Below are positions 1 through 6,355 of a stretch of 11,506 nucleotides of DNA, one piece after another. A program made the translations under genes and the position numbers. Under the pieces are notes generated by a model. It was not told the origin of the DNA, ran no database searches, and saw nothing but the letters and a program-made list of their open reading frames with translations. This DNA is from Myxococcales bacterium (GTDB taxonomy: Bacteria > Myxococcota_A > Polyangia > Haliangiales > J016): the NCBI GenBank assembly GCA_014238595.1, contig JABAAV010000046.1, positions 1 through 11,506 of the forward strand, read 5' to 3'. How positions within the stretch are numbered: the stretch's first letter is position 1; each line of letters opens with the position of its first letter.

Positions 1-340
1 GAATGAGCGTTGTATTTGTTTGAGGGGATGATGTTGGAATCATATTATGAGCCGTTAATGGATTTTTAATGGCTTGTGTTGTTGCCGAATGAAATTCTGG
101 ATTATCGATGTCTTTCGGTGATATATGATCCTTTTCAGTGTTTAAATGTTCCTTTGATTGTGGTGTCAGAGGTTGTTTTTCAGGTTGTTCCATGGATGTT
201 TGAGAATGAACCTTGGTTGATTCAACATCAGACGATGGAGCAGGAGTTTCAGGGATCTTTGGGTTGAGTTCATTGATAAAGTCGTCCAAAGAGGCACTGA
301 GGTCTTTAGATTTTTGTATAGATTGATCGTCCTTACTCAC
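1..340 (-). CDS. N-terminal part of a disordered, unrecognised protein (runs off left edge)
   Basis: The minus strand is open from a GTG at 340 to the window edge (113 codons, no stop). An in-frame TAG lies at 355-353, so GTG is the only usable upstream start; the first in-frame ATG comes about 50 codons later. The product starts MSKDDQSIQKSKDLSASLDD and is rich in Ser, Thr, Pro, Gln, Lys, Asp and Glu. I see no Gly, Trp, Tyr, Cys or Arg in it, which is typical of an intrinsically disordered N-terminal region ahead of a folded domain outside the window. No signal peptide or membrane segment is visible. No Shine-Dalgarno precedes the GTG. A tiny ORF with a better ribosome site (ATG at 374, eight codons, stop at 348) ends seven bases upstream and might couple translation. 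I do not recognise the family. The plus-strand ORF over the same bases is less convincing. Confidence 0.6.
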   Translation of the reverse strand, partial: MSKDDQSIQKSKDLSASLDDFINELNPKIPETPAPSSDVESTKVHSQTSMEQPEKQPLTPQSKEHLNTEKDHISPKDIDNPEFHSATTQAIKNPLTAHNMIPTSSPQTNTTLI

Positions 341-380
341 AGGTTCGCTAGTCTATATCTATCTTGTCGATCATGTAAAC

Positions 381-451
381 CTACTAATCATCATAAAATA
401 TGAGATATGTTTTCCTAAAACATATAAAAAAGTGATTTATGATGATAGTAG
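381..451. repeat. nested inverted repeat in a divergent intergenic region
   Basis: The outer arms are 381-397 and 436-451. They pair over 16 bp with one bulged A: CTACT plus ATCATCATAAA on the left, TTTATGATGAT plus AGTAG on the right. Inside lies a second perfect inverted repeat, ATATGTTTT (405-413) and AAAACATAT (417-425), with a CCT loop. The whole can form a long interrupted hairpin or cruciform. It lies between the 5' ends of two divergent genes, so it is unlikely to be a simple terminator. An operator, a 5'-UTR structure or a small miniature-element-like repeat are possible. Seen directly in the sequence; the function is unknown. Confidence 0.75.
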
Positions 452-502
452 AAGCCTCAGACACACAAGGTCTTTTGGATCGGCGTGATAAGGGTTGCTC
501 TC

Positions 503-1786
503 ATGGTGTATGATTCTTCAAAATCAAGATCTTCTAAAAGCAAAGATAGTTCTAGAAAATATTCTCAAACAAGACAGCGTCTTGGAATTATTACGCATCG
601 AGGGCGGATTCGTTTGTCCGAAGATACCAGTCATGCAATCTCTTGTGGTCAGGATGTCATCTACCGTGATGGAGAATTTCAATATCGCAGAGGAAAAACT
701 GGCGATATTGTACAACTTGTGGATCCAAAAGGAACATTTATTGCTCAAGGGTTTTATGAACAAGAAGGACCCATTGCAGTTCGTATTGTTAGTCGCAATC
801 CAAAAGAAAAGGTTGATGCTGCACTGTTTCAAGAGCGTATAGTTCAGGCAATTTTATTACGACGTCGTTTGTTTGATTGGGGCATTTATCAAGCGCTCTG
901 TCTTGTTCATGCAGAAGGTGACGGTATTCCTGCTGTGACGATCGACAGATACAATGATTATATCATTGTGCATTGGTATAGCGAATCAATTTACGTTTTT
1001 TGTGAGGCTATCTATGACACATTAAAAAAAGAACTTTCGCCTAAAGGGATTTACGAACAAAAACGATTTGAACCTGTTAACAGGACAGATAATTATAATC
1101 CAAGTCAATTGATCTTTGGTGAGACCGCTCCAATTGATATGATCATCCGTGAAAGTGATTATAAATTTATTGTTGATGTTACATCACCATTATCAACGGG
1201 GTTGTTTTCTGATTTGCGTTTAGCAAGACAGTCTATTTCTCATTGGGCAAACAATCGCCGTGTATTAAATTTATTTAGCTACACAGGTGCTTTATCCATA
1301 GCAGCTGCGTATGGCAATGCTGCTATGGTGACTGCGGTGGATGTTTCTACCAAGGCACATATATGGTCCGAACGAAACTTTGCTGCCAATAATTTTGATC
1401 TCGATTTAACAAAGCATATTTCAGGTGATGCCTTTAAAATGCTTTCTCAATTCAAAAAAGAACGTAAGCGTTTTGATATGATCATTCTTGACCCTCCTGC
1501 TTTCGGCAGTGGTCGAAAAGGTTCGGCATTTAGCGCCCCCAAGGATTACGCGAGTTTGGTTCAAGAATCTCTTGCCGTTTTAGAACATGGCGGTATCTTC
1601 ATGGCTATTTGTTCGATACATAAAATGACCTTTACTCAATTTGCAATGGCCATAGGTCGAGGTGCTTATTTAGCGCAAAGACAGCTTCGTGTTGTAGAAC
1701 GTCCAAGCAGTCCTGCAGATTTTGTACATACGGTAGGTTTTGTTGAATCCAACCATCTCAAATGCTTGATTGCAGTGGCCGATTAA
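503..1786 (+). CDS. rlmI: RlmI-type class I SAM-dependent rRNA (cytosine-C5) methyltransferase
   Basis: Predicted cytosolic enzyme that transfers a methyl group from S-adenosylmethionine to 23S rRNA cytosine (RlmI/YccW family, COG1092). Numbered from an upstream GTG at 485, a PUA-like RNA-binding region spans about residues 33-115. The FSDLRLARQ segment near 241-249 stands where RlmI proteins have xxDQR. SAM motif I is NLFSYTGALSIAAA (262-275), the substrate-binding motif is LDPPAF (335-340), and C376 in AICSIHK is the likely catalytic cysteine. The C-terminus (ESNHLKCLIA) is also family-like. Length fits. I prefer ATG 503 to GTG 485 because AAGGG at 490-494 is well spaced for it; the protein is then 427 aa, with a Ser/Lys-rich N-terminus. 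It is divergent from the left-edge gene and convergent with the next gene. The target base is inferred from the family, so another rRNA position is possible. Confidence 0.88.
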   Translation: MVYDSSKSRSSKSKDSSRKYSQTRQRLGIITHRGRIRLSEDTSHAISCGQDVIYRDGEFQYRRGKTGDIVQLVDPKGTFIAQGFYEQEGPIAVRIVSRNPKEKVDAALFQERIVQAILLRRRLFDWGIYQALCLVHAEGDGIPAVTIDRYNDYIIVHWYSESIYVFCEAIYDTLKKELSPKGIYEQKRFEPVNRTDNYNPSQLIFGETAPIDMIIRESDYKFIVDVTSPLSTGLFSDLRLARQSISHWANNRRVLNLFSYTGALSIAAAYGNAAMVTAVDVSTKAHIWSERNFAANNFDLDLTKHISGDAFKMLSQFKKERKRFDMIILDPPAFGSGRKGSAFSAPKDYASLVQESLAVLEHGGIFMAICSIHKMTFTQFAMAIGRGAYLAQRQLRVVERPSSPADFVHTVGFVESNHLKCLIAVAD

Positions 1787-3525
1787 CGACGTGATGCAAT
1801 GTCATGAAGTATATCCTGTGCGACTTCAATGGAAATATAAGATAACGGCAATCTTTTCTGTCCAATGGAAATTTGGTTCACATCAGAATCATTCTGAACG
1901 ATTGTTAACGAGAGACCCTGTTTTTTAAGTCTCAGTGCAGCGGTCTTCATATTGTTATTGGTTCGTTGTAATAATGGGCAAGGTCGATGTTGTTGGATAT
2001 GTATCGACAGTTTGTCGGTGTTAGAGACTGTTGTTTGTTTAATGGTTGGGATGTTGTTTGAAATCGCTTTGTACATAATCGTTGCATTTTTGTTTTGATC
2101 ATTTAATATTTTAAAACCGAGTATCTCCCAAGACGATTGTCCTAAAAAAAGTTCTTGTTGTGTTGCTTCTGCAAAAATTCCATCTACATTGTTTTTTTTG
2201 GCTTCTTGACAGAGTGCATTCATCAACGCTTGGCCTATACCACAATGTTGATGACGATAATTAACCCAAGGACAATAGACAAACCAATAGCTTCCATTGC
2301 CTTGTACTTCAATGGGTTCTTTGGAATGTTCGAGAGGCGCATAATAAAGATGGCCTACAATGGTGTTGGTTGTGGTTCGCGCTATTTTAGCAAAAAAAGT
2401 TTTGCCCAATTGTTCTTGGAGTGCTGTTTGTAATGTATTGGCATCGCGTTCAATGTGATCAAGAGGCAAATCACGCACACAATGAAACAACTCTTGTGTA
2501 TTCGTGGCTTGATGGATTGTGACTGAGCCACGATGTTTTTCATGCATCATAGTGACCGCTTGTAACAAAGCCTCTGCGGCGCGTGTTTCTGCACTACAGA
2601 TGTTTTTTAATAGATCAATAGCATTGTCACGGTAACTTGTTGTGATTGTTATTTCATTGGCTTCGGGTCGCGGAGTCTTGATGACAAGCTCTAATAAGAG
2701 CGTTGTTGCCGTTTGATAGGCATGGGATGCTGTTGTTAATTGCTCGCTGATTAACGGATCAACATTGTGGCATAGCTGTTGCAAAAAAGGACTGGTTAAA
2801 GGCCGTAATGACGCGATGGCTTGTAATGTATGGATATGCCCTGCTGGATCGATGATGCCTTGTTCTAATGCTGATATCCATGATGCATAGGCTTGTAATC
2901 CTGTGACATAACCGCCAAGACAAGGGCCTTTGTTGTAAAGATGTTCTACGATATAAGATAGTGCGGCAAATGCGGCTTCTTGTGTTGTGATAGCGTGCTG
3001 CTGTTGAGGGGTGATGGTGAGCAGCATGGGTATGTCACTTTGACCCAGATGTTCATAATGGAGATGTTGGGTTCCTTCTTGATTATCCAAAATACCACTG
3101 ACTAAAAATTGTTCAGTATCTTGACCGTAAACAATGCCAAATTCAGGCACTTGAACACCCCAAAGTATCGAAGGCATGTTTTTGGCGAGCCCTTGAGCAA
3201 TGGTGTCAATTGCTTGTTGTTTTGCTTGATTAAACAACGGATCATAGGGGGCGCTGTATATGCACGTACTCTGCCATCCGAGTCTTGTGAGCATGGCAGG
3301 CAGTTCTGCTTGCCATGGACAACAGGCCATGCTTCCTAAGGAAACAGTCGCATCAATGTTTAATCGAAAGGCAAGACCCGTCAATCCAGCAATATTCGAC
3401 AAACTGGCAGCATTGTCTGATCGAGAAATACATGCTTGGATGGCAGAAATCAAAGCAGGTGTATCAGGATTGATTCGAGCATTAAGGGAACAATGAGGCA
3501 TGGTGAGTTTTCCCATAGCATGCAT
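1783..3525 (-). CDS. Three-part protein: BtrH-like N-terminal region, GNAT acetyltransferase, YoaP-like C-terminus
   Basis: A 580-residue cytosolic protein with three recognisable parts. Residues about 20-280 resemble the papain-like/BtrH-N type region: an AGLTGLAFRL segment (46-55), LGW (82-84) and WGVQVPEFGIVYGQD (122-136). I see no clear catalytic cysteine there. Residues about 335-488 form a GNAT N-acetyltransferase domain with the acetyl-CoA pyrophosphate loop Q426-x-x-G429-x-G431 after a beta strand (YWFVYCPWV). The GNAT domain ends in a typical WEILGFKIL strand (466-474). Residues about 505-575 look like the thioredoxin-like YoaP domain (HRPCPLLQ, C516), which follows GNAT domains in YoaP-type proteins. 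Substrate unknown. The start is uncertain: ATGs at 3525, 3516 and 3501 all lack a strong ribosome site. The stop overlaps that of the methyltransferase by 4 bp. The domain assignments are from memory of family patterns; GNAT is the surest. Confidence 0.75.
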   Translation of the reverse strand: MHAMGKLTMPHCSLNARINPDTPALISAIQACISRSDNAASLSNIAGLTGLAFRLNIDATVSLGSMACCPWQAELPAMLTRLGWQSTCIYSAPYDPLFNQAKQQAIDTIAQGLAKNMPSILWGVQVPEFGIVYGQDTEQFLVSGILDNQEGTQHLHYEHLGQSDIPMLLTITPQQQHAITTQEAAFAALSYIVEHLYNKGPCLGGYVTGLQAYASWISALEQGIIDPAGHIHTLQAIASLRPLTSPFLQQLCHNVDPLISEQLTTASHAYQTATTLLLELVIKTPRPEANEITITTSYRDNAIDLLKNICSAETRAAEALLQAVTMMHEKHRGSVTIHQATNTQELFHCVRDLPLDHIERDANTLQTALQEQLGKTFFAKIARTTTNTIVGHLYYAPLEHSKEPIEVQGNGSYWFVYCPWVNYRHQHCGIGQALMNALCQEAKKNNVDGIFAEATQQELFLGQSSWEILGFKILNDQNKNATIMYKAISNNIPTIKQTTVSNTDKLSIHIQQHRPCPLLQRTNNNMKTAALRLKKQGLSLTIVQNDSDVNQISIGQKRLPLSYISIEVAQDILHDIASRR

Positions 3526-3565
3526 GTTCTTTTTAAAAAAGAAAGTTTAAGAAAGGAAAACCATA

Positions 3566-3608
3566 AAAGCTTGACTATCTTTGAGATTCACGGCACAAGT
3601 CAAGCTTT
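3566..3608 (+). promoter_or_regulatory. perfect 11-bp stem-loop in the rpoZ leader
   Basis: AAAGCTTGACT (3566-3576) and AGTCAAGCTTT (3598-3608) are exact reverse complements around a 21-base loop. The right arm ends five bases before the rpoZ Shine-Dalgarno GGGAG (3613-3617). The left arm contains TTGACT, which looks like a -35 box, but no good -10 box follows at 16-18 bases. The element may be an operator for the divergent rpoZ/GNAT pair or an mRNA hairpin controlling rpoZ translation. It lacks a T-tract, so it is not a standard terminator. Confidence 0.6.
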
Positions 3609-3623
3609 AGATGGGAGAGATCT

Positions 3624-3866
3624 ATGGCTCGTATTACAGTAGAAGATTGTTTAGAAAAAGAAAGCAACCGGTTTGCATTAGTTCTGCTTGCAACTGAGCG
3701 TGCTAGACAGATTTCAAAAGGGGTGGAATCTTTTGTTGAATGTGACAACAAACCCTTGATCAGTGCTTTACGTGAGATTGCCGATGGTTACGTTGAATTT
3801 GACGAAAGTATTCAGACAGTTGTTGAAGATTTTATTGATGAACAAAAATCATTGGATGAAGGATAG
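3624..3866 (+). CDS. rpoZ: DNA-directed RNA polymerase omega subunit
   Basis: An 80-residue omega subunit, which helps fold and place the beta' subunit in RNA polymerase and is part of a ppGpp-binding site in many proteobacteria. The N-terminus MARITVEDCLEK, then NRFALVLLATERARQI (residues 16-31), is the hallmark of the family and includes the conserved Arg/Ala helix. The C-terminal half is acidic (EDFIDEQKSLDEG), and the length is normal. The ATG at 3624 is preceded by a strong ribosome site, GGGAGAGA (3613-3620). In most proteobacteria rpoZ is followed by relA/spoT; here only a degraded stretch follows. No promoter is clear, and the perfect stem-loop at 3566-3608 sits directly in front. Confidence 0.95.
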   Translation: MARITVEDCLEKESNRFALVLLATERARQISKGVESFVECDNKPLISALREIADGYVEFDESIQTVVEDFIDEQKSLDEG

Positions 3867-3882
3867 CGATAGTTAATCAATC

Positions 3883-4154
3883 ATGGATCGTATTGGCGCA
3901 CTTGTCATGTTTGTACAACACAATCGACCCGATCCAATTGCAGTATACGTTTTTACGTTAGCGCATCAAGCGTAAGGACATTACGATGAAGCTAGGCGGT
4001 ATTGTTCTCAACGTCATGAGACATTGTCTTGTATCGTTCTCTTGATTTACCTGTGGATACAGTGGTTCTCAAGCAACGATATACGGAAGCCACAGCTTAC
4101 GATGAAGCAGATAGTAGACTAAGCACTACACAAAACAATGCGCATGCTCAATAA
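3883..4154 (+). pseudogene. probable relA/spoT (ppGpp synthetase/hydrolase) remnant
   Basis: No intact gene lies between rpoZ and tRNA-Leu (353 bases). Plus-strand pieces resemble the start of the RelA/SpoT HD hydrolase domain. ATG 3883 opens MDRIGALVMFVQHNRPDP then VYVFTLAHQA, comparable to the AYVFAxxAHxGQ helix; an in-frame TAA (3973-3975) interrupts it. The same frame continues with ARRYCSQRHETL, comparable to the PYxxHPLxV segment. About 4020-4154 in another frame reads SLDLPVDTVVLKQRYTEAT, comparable to LxLDVDTVVAALLHDTVEDT. Order and spacing fit, but the HD residues are lost and the rest of the gene (normally about 700 codons) is absent. The conserved rpoZ-spoT gene order supports the call. 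The matches are short and made by eye, so this could be coincidence; a 12-bp repeat TTACGATGAAGC (3981-3992, 4097-4108) lies inside. Confidence 0.45.
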
Positions 4155-4219
4155 GCATGACATTCAAGATAGAATCTGACCAACAAAAGCGTTATGATGA
4201 AAAAGAGCTAGATTGCTAT

Positions 4220-4302
4220 GCCGGGGTGGAGAAATGGTAGACTCAGGGGTCTCAAAAGCCTCTTCTCGTAAGGGAGTGCGGGTTCGATTCCCGCCCCCGG
4301 TA
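4220..4302 (+). tRNA. tRNA-Leu (anticodon CAA)
   Basis: This 83-base tRNA has a full cloverleaf. The acceptor is GCCGGGG (4220-4226) with CCCCGGT (4295-4301), including a G-U first pair. The D stem is GAG/CTC (4229-4231, 4242-4244). The anticodon stem is GGGGT/GCCTC around loop CTCAAAA, with anticodon CAA at 4253-4255. A long variable arm (4263-4277, TCTC/GGGA) marks class II, and the T arm is GCGGG-TTCGATT-CCCGC. Discriminator A4302 fits leucine. It reads UUG codons. CCA is not encoded: CAA follows. Confidence 0.97.
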
Positions 4303-4321
4303 CAACGATCTCGTTGAACCG
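4298..4321. other. hairpin overlapping the tRNA-Leu 3' end
   Basis: CGGT-A-CAACG (4298-4307) and CGTTG-A-ACCG (4312-4321) pair around an ATCT loop with one A-A mismatch. The left arm uses the last bases of the tRNA acceptor stem, so the precursor hairpin and the mature acceptor fold are mutually exclusive. No T-tract follows on the plus strand. It could help 3'-end processing, or end transcripts of the minus-strand operon inefficiently. The function is a guess. Confidence 0.3.
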
Positions 4322-4353
4322 TGATGGATGAGTTTTGGGGATGACTTTGGGTG

Positions 4354-5307
4354 TTATTCTTTATCAGGTGTTGTTCCCAAAAGAATCCATGGTTTCTTAA
4401 GTACTGTTTCGACTGTTTGTTCCATGATGTCTGAAATCTCTGTATCCCTTGCAAGTAATCCTACGGTACCTGTTCCGTGATTGATGGCATTGAATAAATA
4501 TTCCATATCGTCTTGCACTGTTAAAACACTGTTGATAATTGTGGAAACATCACCAATCAAAGTGACAAGTAGTGAAGATTCTTTAACGGTTTCCCCTAAA
4601 GAGACTCCTTGCGATATCAGTCCTGCTATTTTGATAAATTTATCTTGATGTTGCAAGAATGATGAAAATTGTGGGAGTTGTAATGGTGGGGTATTCTCAC
4701 TGTTGAATAAAGGAAATGTTATCTTTGGATAACGTGTTTTGGTACGAGCCATGGTGTTCGTAATGGATGACAGACTGAGATTAACATTGTTGTAGCCGAC
4801 ACTTAAGATATTGACTAAGTTATACGCTCGTTTAAAAGTACGATGTGCGAGATTGAAAATCTGATCAGCAGGAACTTTTGATGTTGAATAAAAACGATCA
4901 CCATCTTGAATAGGACCGGCTAACGGTGTGTTCGAATCAGGTTGAATGATGCCTAAATGTTGTCCACCCAAAAAGCCGTGTGCATTGATGAACCATTCAG
5001 AATTGCGATCAATCATCCATGCATCTTGTGCGTTGATACTGATGGCTAGTTCTATGCGTGTTGTTTTCTGTCTCGGAATACGGTTATCTCGAACGCCAAA
5101 ATAGATATCTGTAATGGTTCCAACAGTTAGTGTGCCTATTTTTACCTTAGAAGCTACACTGAGATAGGAAATATCATCGATCAAGACAGATATATGTTTG
5201 GTTTGTGCAGGTTCAATTCTATTAAAAATTAAAATCAATACCGTTAGAACCATGGCACAAAACCATAATAATCCACCTAGAAATAAGGCTTTGGAGGATG
5301 AATCCAA
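4354..5307 (-). CDS. mlaD: MCE-domain (MlaD-like) protein D2, divergent paralogue
   Basis: A 317-residue inner-membrane-anchored periplasmic protein, the lipid-binding ring subunit of an MCE transporter. One transmembrane helix covers about residues 8-28 (GGLLWFCAMVLTVLILIF). An MCE domain follows at about 37-122, with VKIGTLTVGTITDI (55-68) in the place of the usual GxPVxxxGxxVGxV; the normal GAPV is replaced by ASKV. A helical C-terminus ends with GTGTVGLLARD and KPWILL, like the GxGTxGxLLxD...DPWxxL end of MlaD-type proteins. The start is TTG at 5307, four bases after the stop of D1. Its ribosome site AAGGA lies in the last codons of D1, so translation is probably coupled. It is the last gene of the operon. 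Its strong divergence from D1 suggests a different position or ligand in the complex. Confidence 0.85.
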   Translation of the reverse strand: MDSSSKALFLGGLLWFCAMVLTVLILIFNRIEPAQTKHISVLIDDISYLSVASKVKIGTLTVGTITDIYFGVRDNRIPRQKTTRIELAISINAQDAWMIDRNSEWFINAHGFLGGQHLGIIQPDSNTPLAGPIQDGDRFYSTSKVPADQIFNLAHRTFKRAYNLVNILSVGYNNVNLSLSSITNTMARTKTRYPKITFPLFNSENTPPLQLPQFSSFLQHQDKFIKIAGLISQGVSLGETVKESSLLVTLIGDVSTIINSVLTVQDDMEYLFNAINHGTGTVGLLARDTEISDIMEQTVETVLKKPWILLGTTPDKE

Positions 5308-5311
5308 AAAA

Positions 5312-6328
5312 TTATTCCTTCCAAAGAACTTTCCATGGATCTCTTTTTAAATTGTTGATGAATTCAAGAATATCTAAATACAGTTCATCAGAGACCAAGA
5401 ATTTACCTGCAGTCCCTTTACCTGCACGAATATCTTTGAGAAGCAGTAAAGATTCAGAAAGCAGTGTTTTCAATCCTGTTGTTGTTTTGCCCATATCAAT
5501 AGCTGTATCAAGCAATGCATTAGCTTTTCCTGTTGTCACTGTGGATGAAATGCGCGCGACTTCATGGAGTACACGGGTGAGTTCTGGTGTTACCGTTTCA
5601 ATCGAAACGGCAATGTTTTTGGTAAGTAAATTAAGTTGAGTGACAAATTCAGAGATTTGTTTAGGATCATCGAGACCTGTATGAATTTTGTTGAGCGTTA
5701 CTGAAGCTTCTCCCATCAATGAACTTGTCGATTGAATAAGATCACCAATGCTATCTTGATGCTCTTCCAGTATTACTGAAACGCTTTCTAACATCGTTGA
5801 ACTGTTATGAAGAATCGTTTCAATAGTATCTTTTTCATGAACGAGAAGTTCAGAGACCGAATCTAAGATTTGATGGAGCCTTGCAATAATTAAGTCATTA
5901 CGTGGTGGATCAATCCCTCGAATAGTGGCCTGTGGTTTCATTGGAGGATAGTCCCATGTGCCTGTGGCAATTTCTAAGTATTTCTCACCCAAGATATTGG
6001 CCGTGTTTATAAAAAATTCTGCATTTTCACGGATAGCTTCTCGTGCATGATTTTCTATGTCGACATGAAGTCTGATTTGTATATATTCACCTTTGCTGTC
6101 ACGCAATGTACCACCAATGAATTCAACGTCTTGAACTTTGCCGACTTTGATTCCTGATATTTTTACAGGAGCTCCGGTTTGAATACCACCACTAAAATTG
6201 AAATCCACAGTTATCGGATAAGTCTCTTTAAATGATAAATTCCCCAATGCAAAAAGAAACGAAATGATGATCGCTCCTGCAATGAGAATCAAAACAGTAA
6301 TTCGAATGCCAATAAATCGTACGCTCAT
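5312..6328 (-). CDS. mlaD: MCE-domain (MlaD-like) protein D1
   Basis: A 338-residue periplasmic MCE protein with one N-terminal transmembrane anchor (about 9-29). The MCE domain at about 38-121 is canonical: SGGIQTGAPVKISGIKVGKV (46-65) and NILGEKYLEI (111-120). A long helical region (about 145-300) can form the coiled stalk or tunnel seen in MCE proteins. The C-terminus GKGTAGKFL...DPWKVLW is family-typical. In MlaFEDB-type complexes such proteins form a hexameric ring on the permease and pass phospholipids between inner and outer membrane. The ATG at 6328 has a ribosome site GGGGAGA upstream, in the 27-base gap after the F2 ATPase. Whether D1 and D2 form one mixed ring or two separate rings cannot be told from sequence. 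Confidence 0.9.
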   Translation of the reverse strand: MSVRFIGIRITVLILIAGAIIISFLFALGNLSFKETYPITVDFNFSGGIQTGAPVKISGIKVGKVQDVEFIGGTLRDSKGEYIQIRLHVDIENHAREAIRENAEFFINTANILGEKYLEIATGTWDYPPMKPQATIRGIDPPRNDLIIARLHQILDSVSELLVHEKDTIETILHNSSTMLESVSVILEEHQDSIGDLIQSTSSLMGEASVTLNKIHTGLDDPKQISEFVTQLNLLTKNIAVSIETVTPELTRVLHEVARISSTVTTGKANALLDTAIDMGKTTTGLKTLLSESLLLLKDIRAGKGTAGKFLVSDELYLDILEFINNLKRDPWKVLWKE

Positions 6329-6355
6329 AAATCAGTTCTCCCCATGAATCTAAAC

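Noticed and set aside
76..267. Plus-strand 63-codon ORF at the left edge
   Set aside because: It has no ribosome site, and the opposite strand is open across the whole stretch with plausible disordered-protein composition.
2155..2433. Plus-strand ORF opposite the GNAT domain
   Set aside because: A shadow of the minus-strand acetyltransferase, whose protein motifs are clear.
3571..3576. TTGACT as the rpoZ -35 box
   Set aside because: No acceptable -10 hexamer lies at 16-18 bases (CACAAG), and the bases are better explained as part of the perfect stem-loop arm.
4143..4159. CATGCT/AGCATG hairpin as a terminator for rpoZ
   Set aside because: Only 6 bp with a 5-base loop, no T-tract, and almost 300 bases from rpoZ.
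4164..4454. Minus-strand 96-codon ORF across tRNA-Leu
   Set aside because: Its middle (GGGNRTRTPLREE) is the reverse complement of the tRNA, a well-known false ORF pattern, and its end overlaps the 3' part of the D2 gene.
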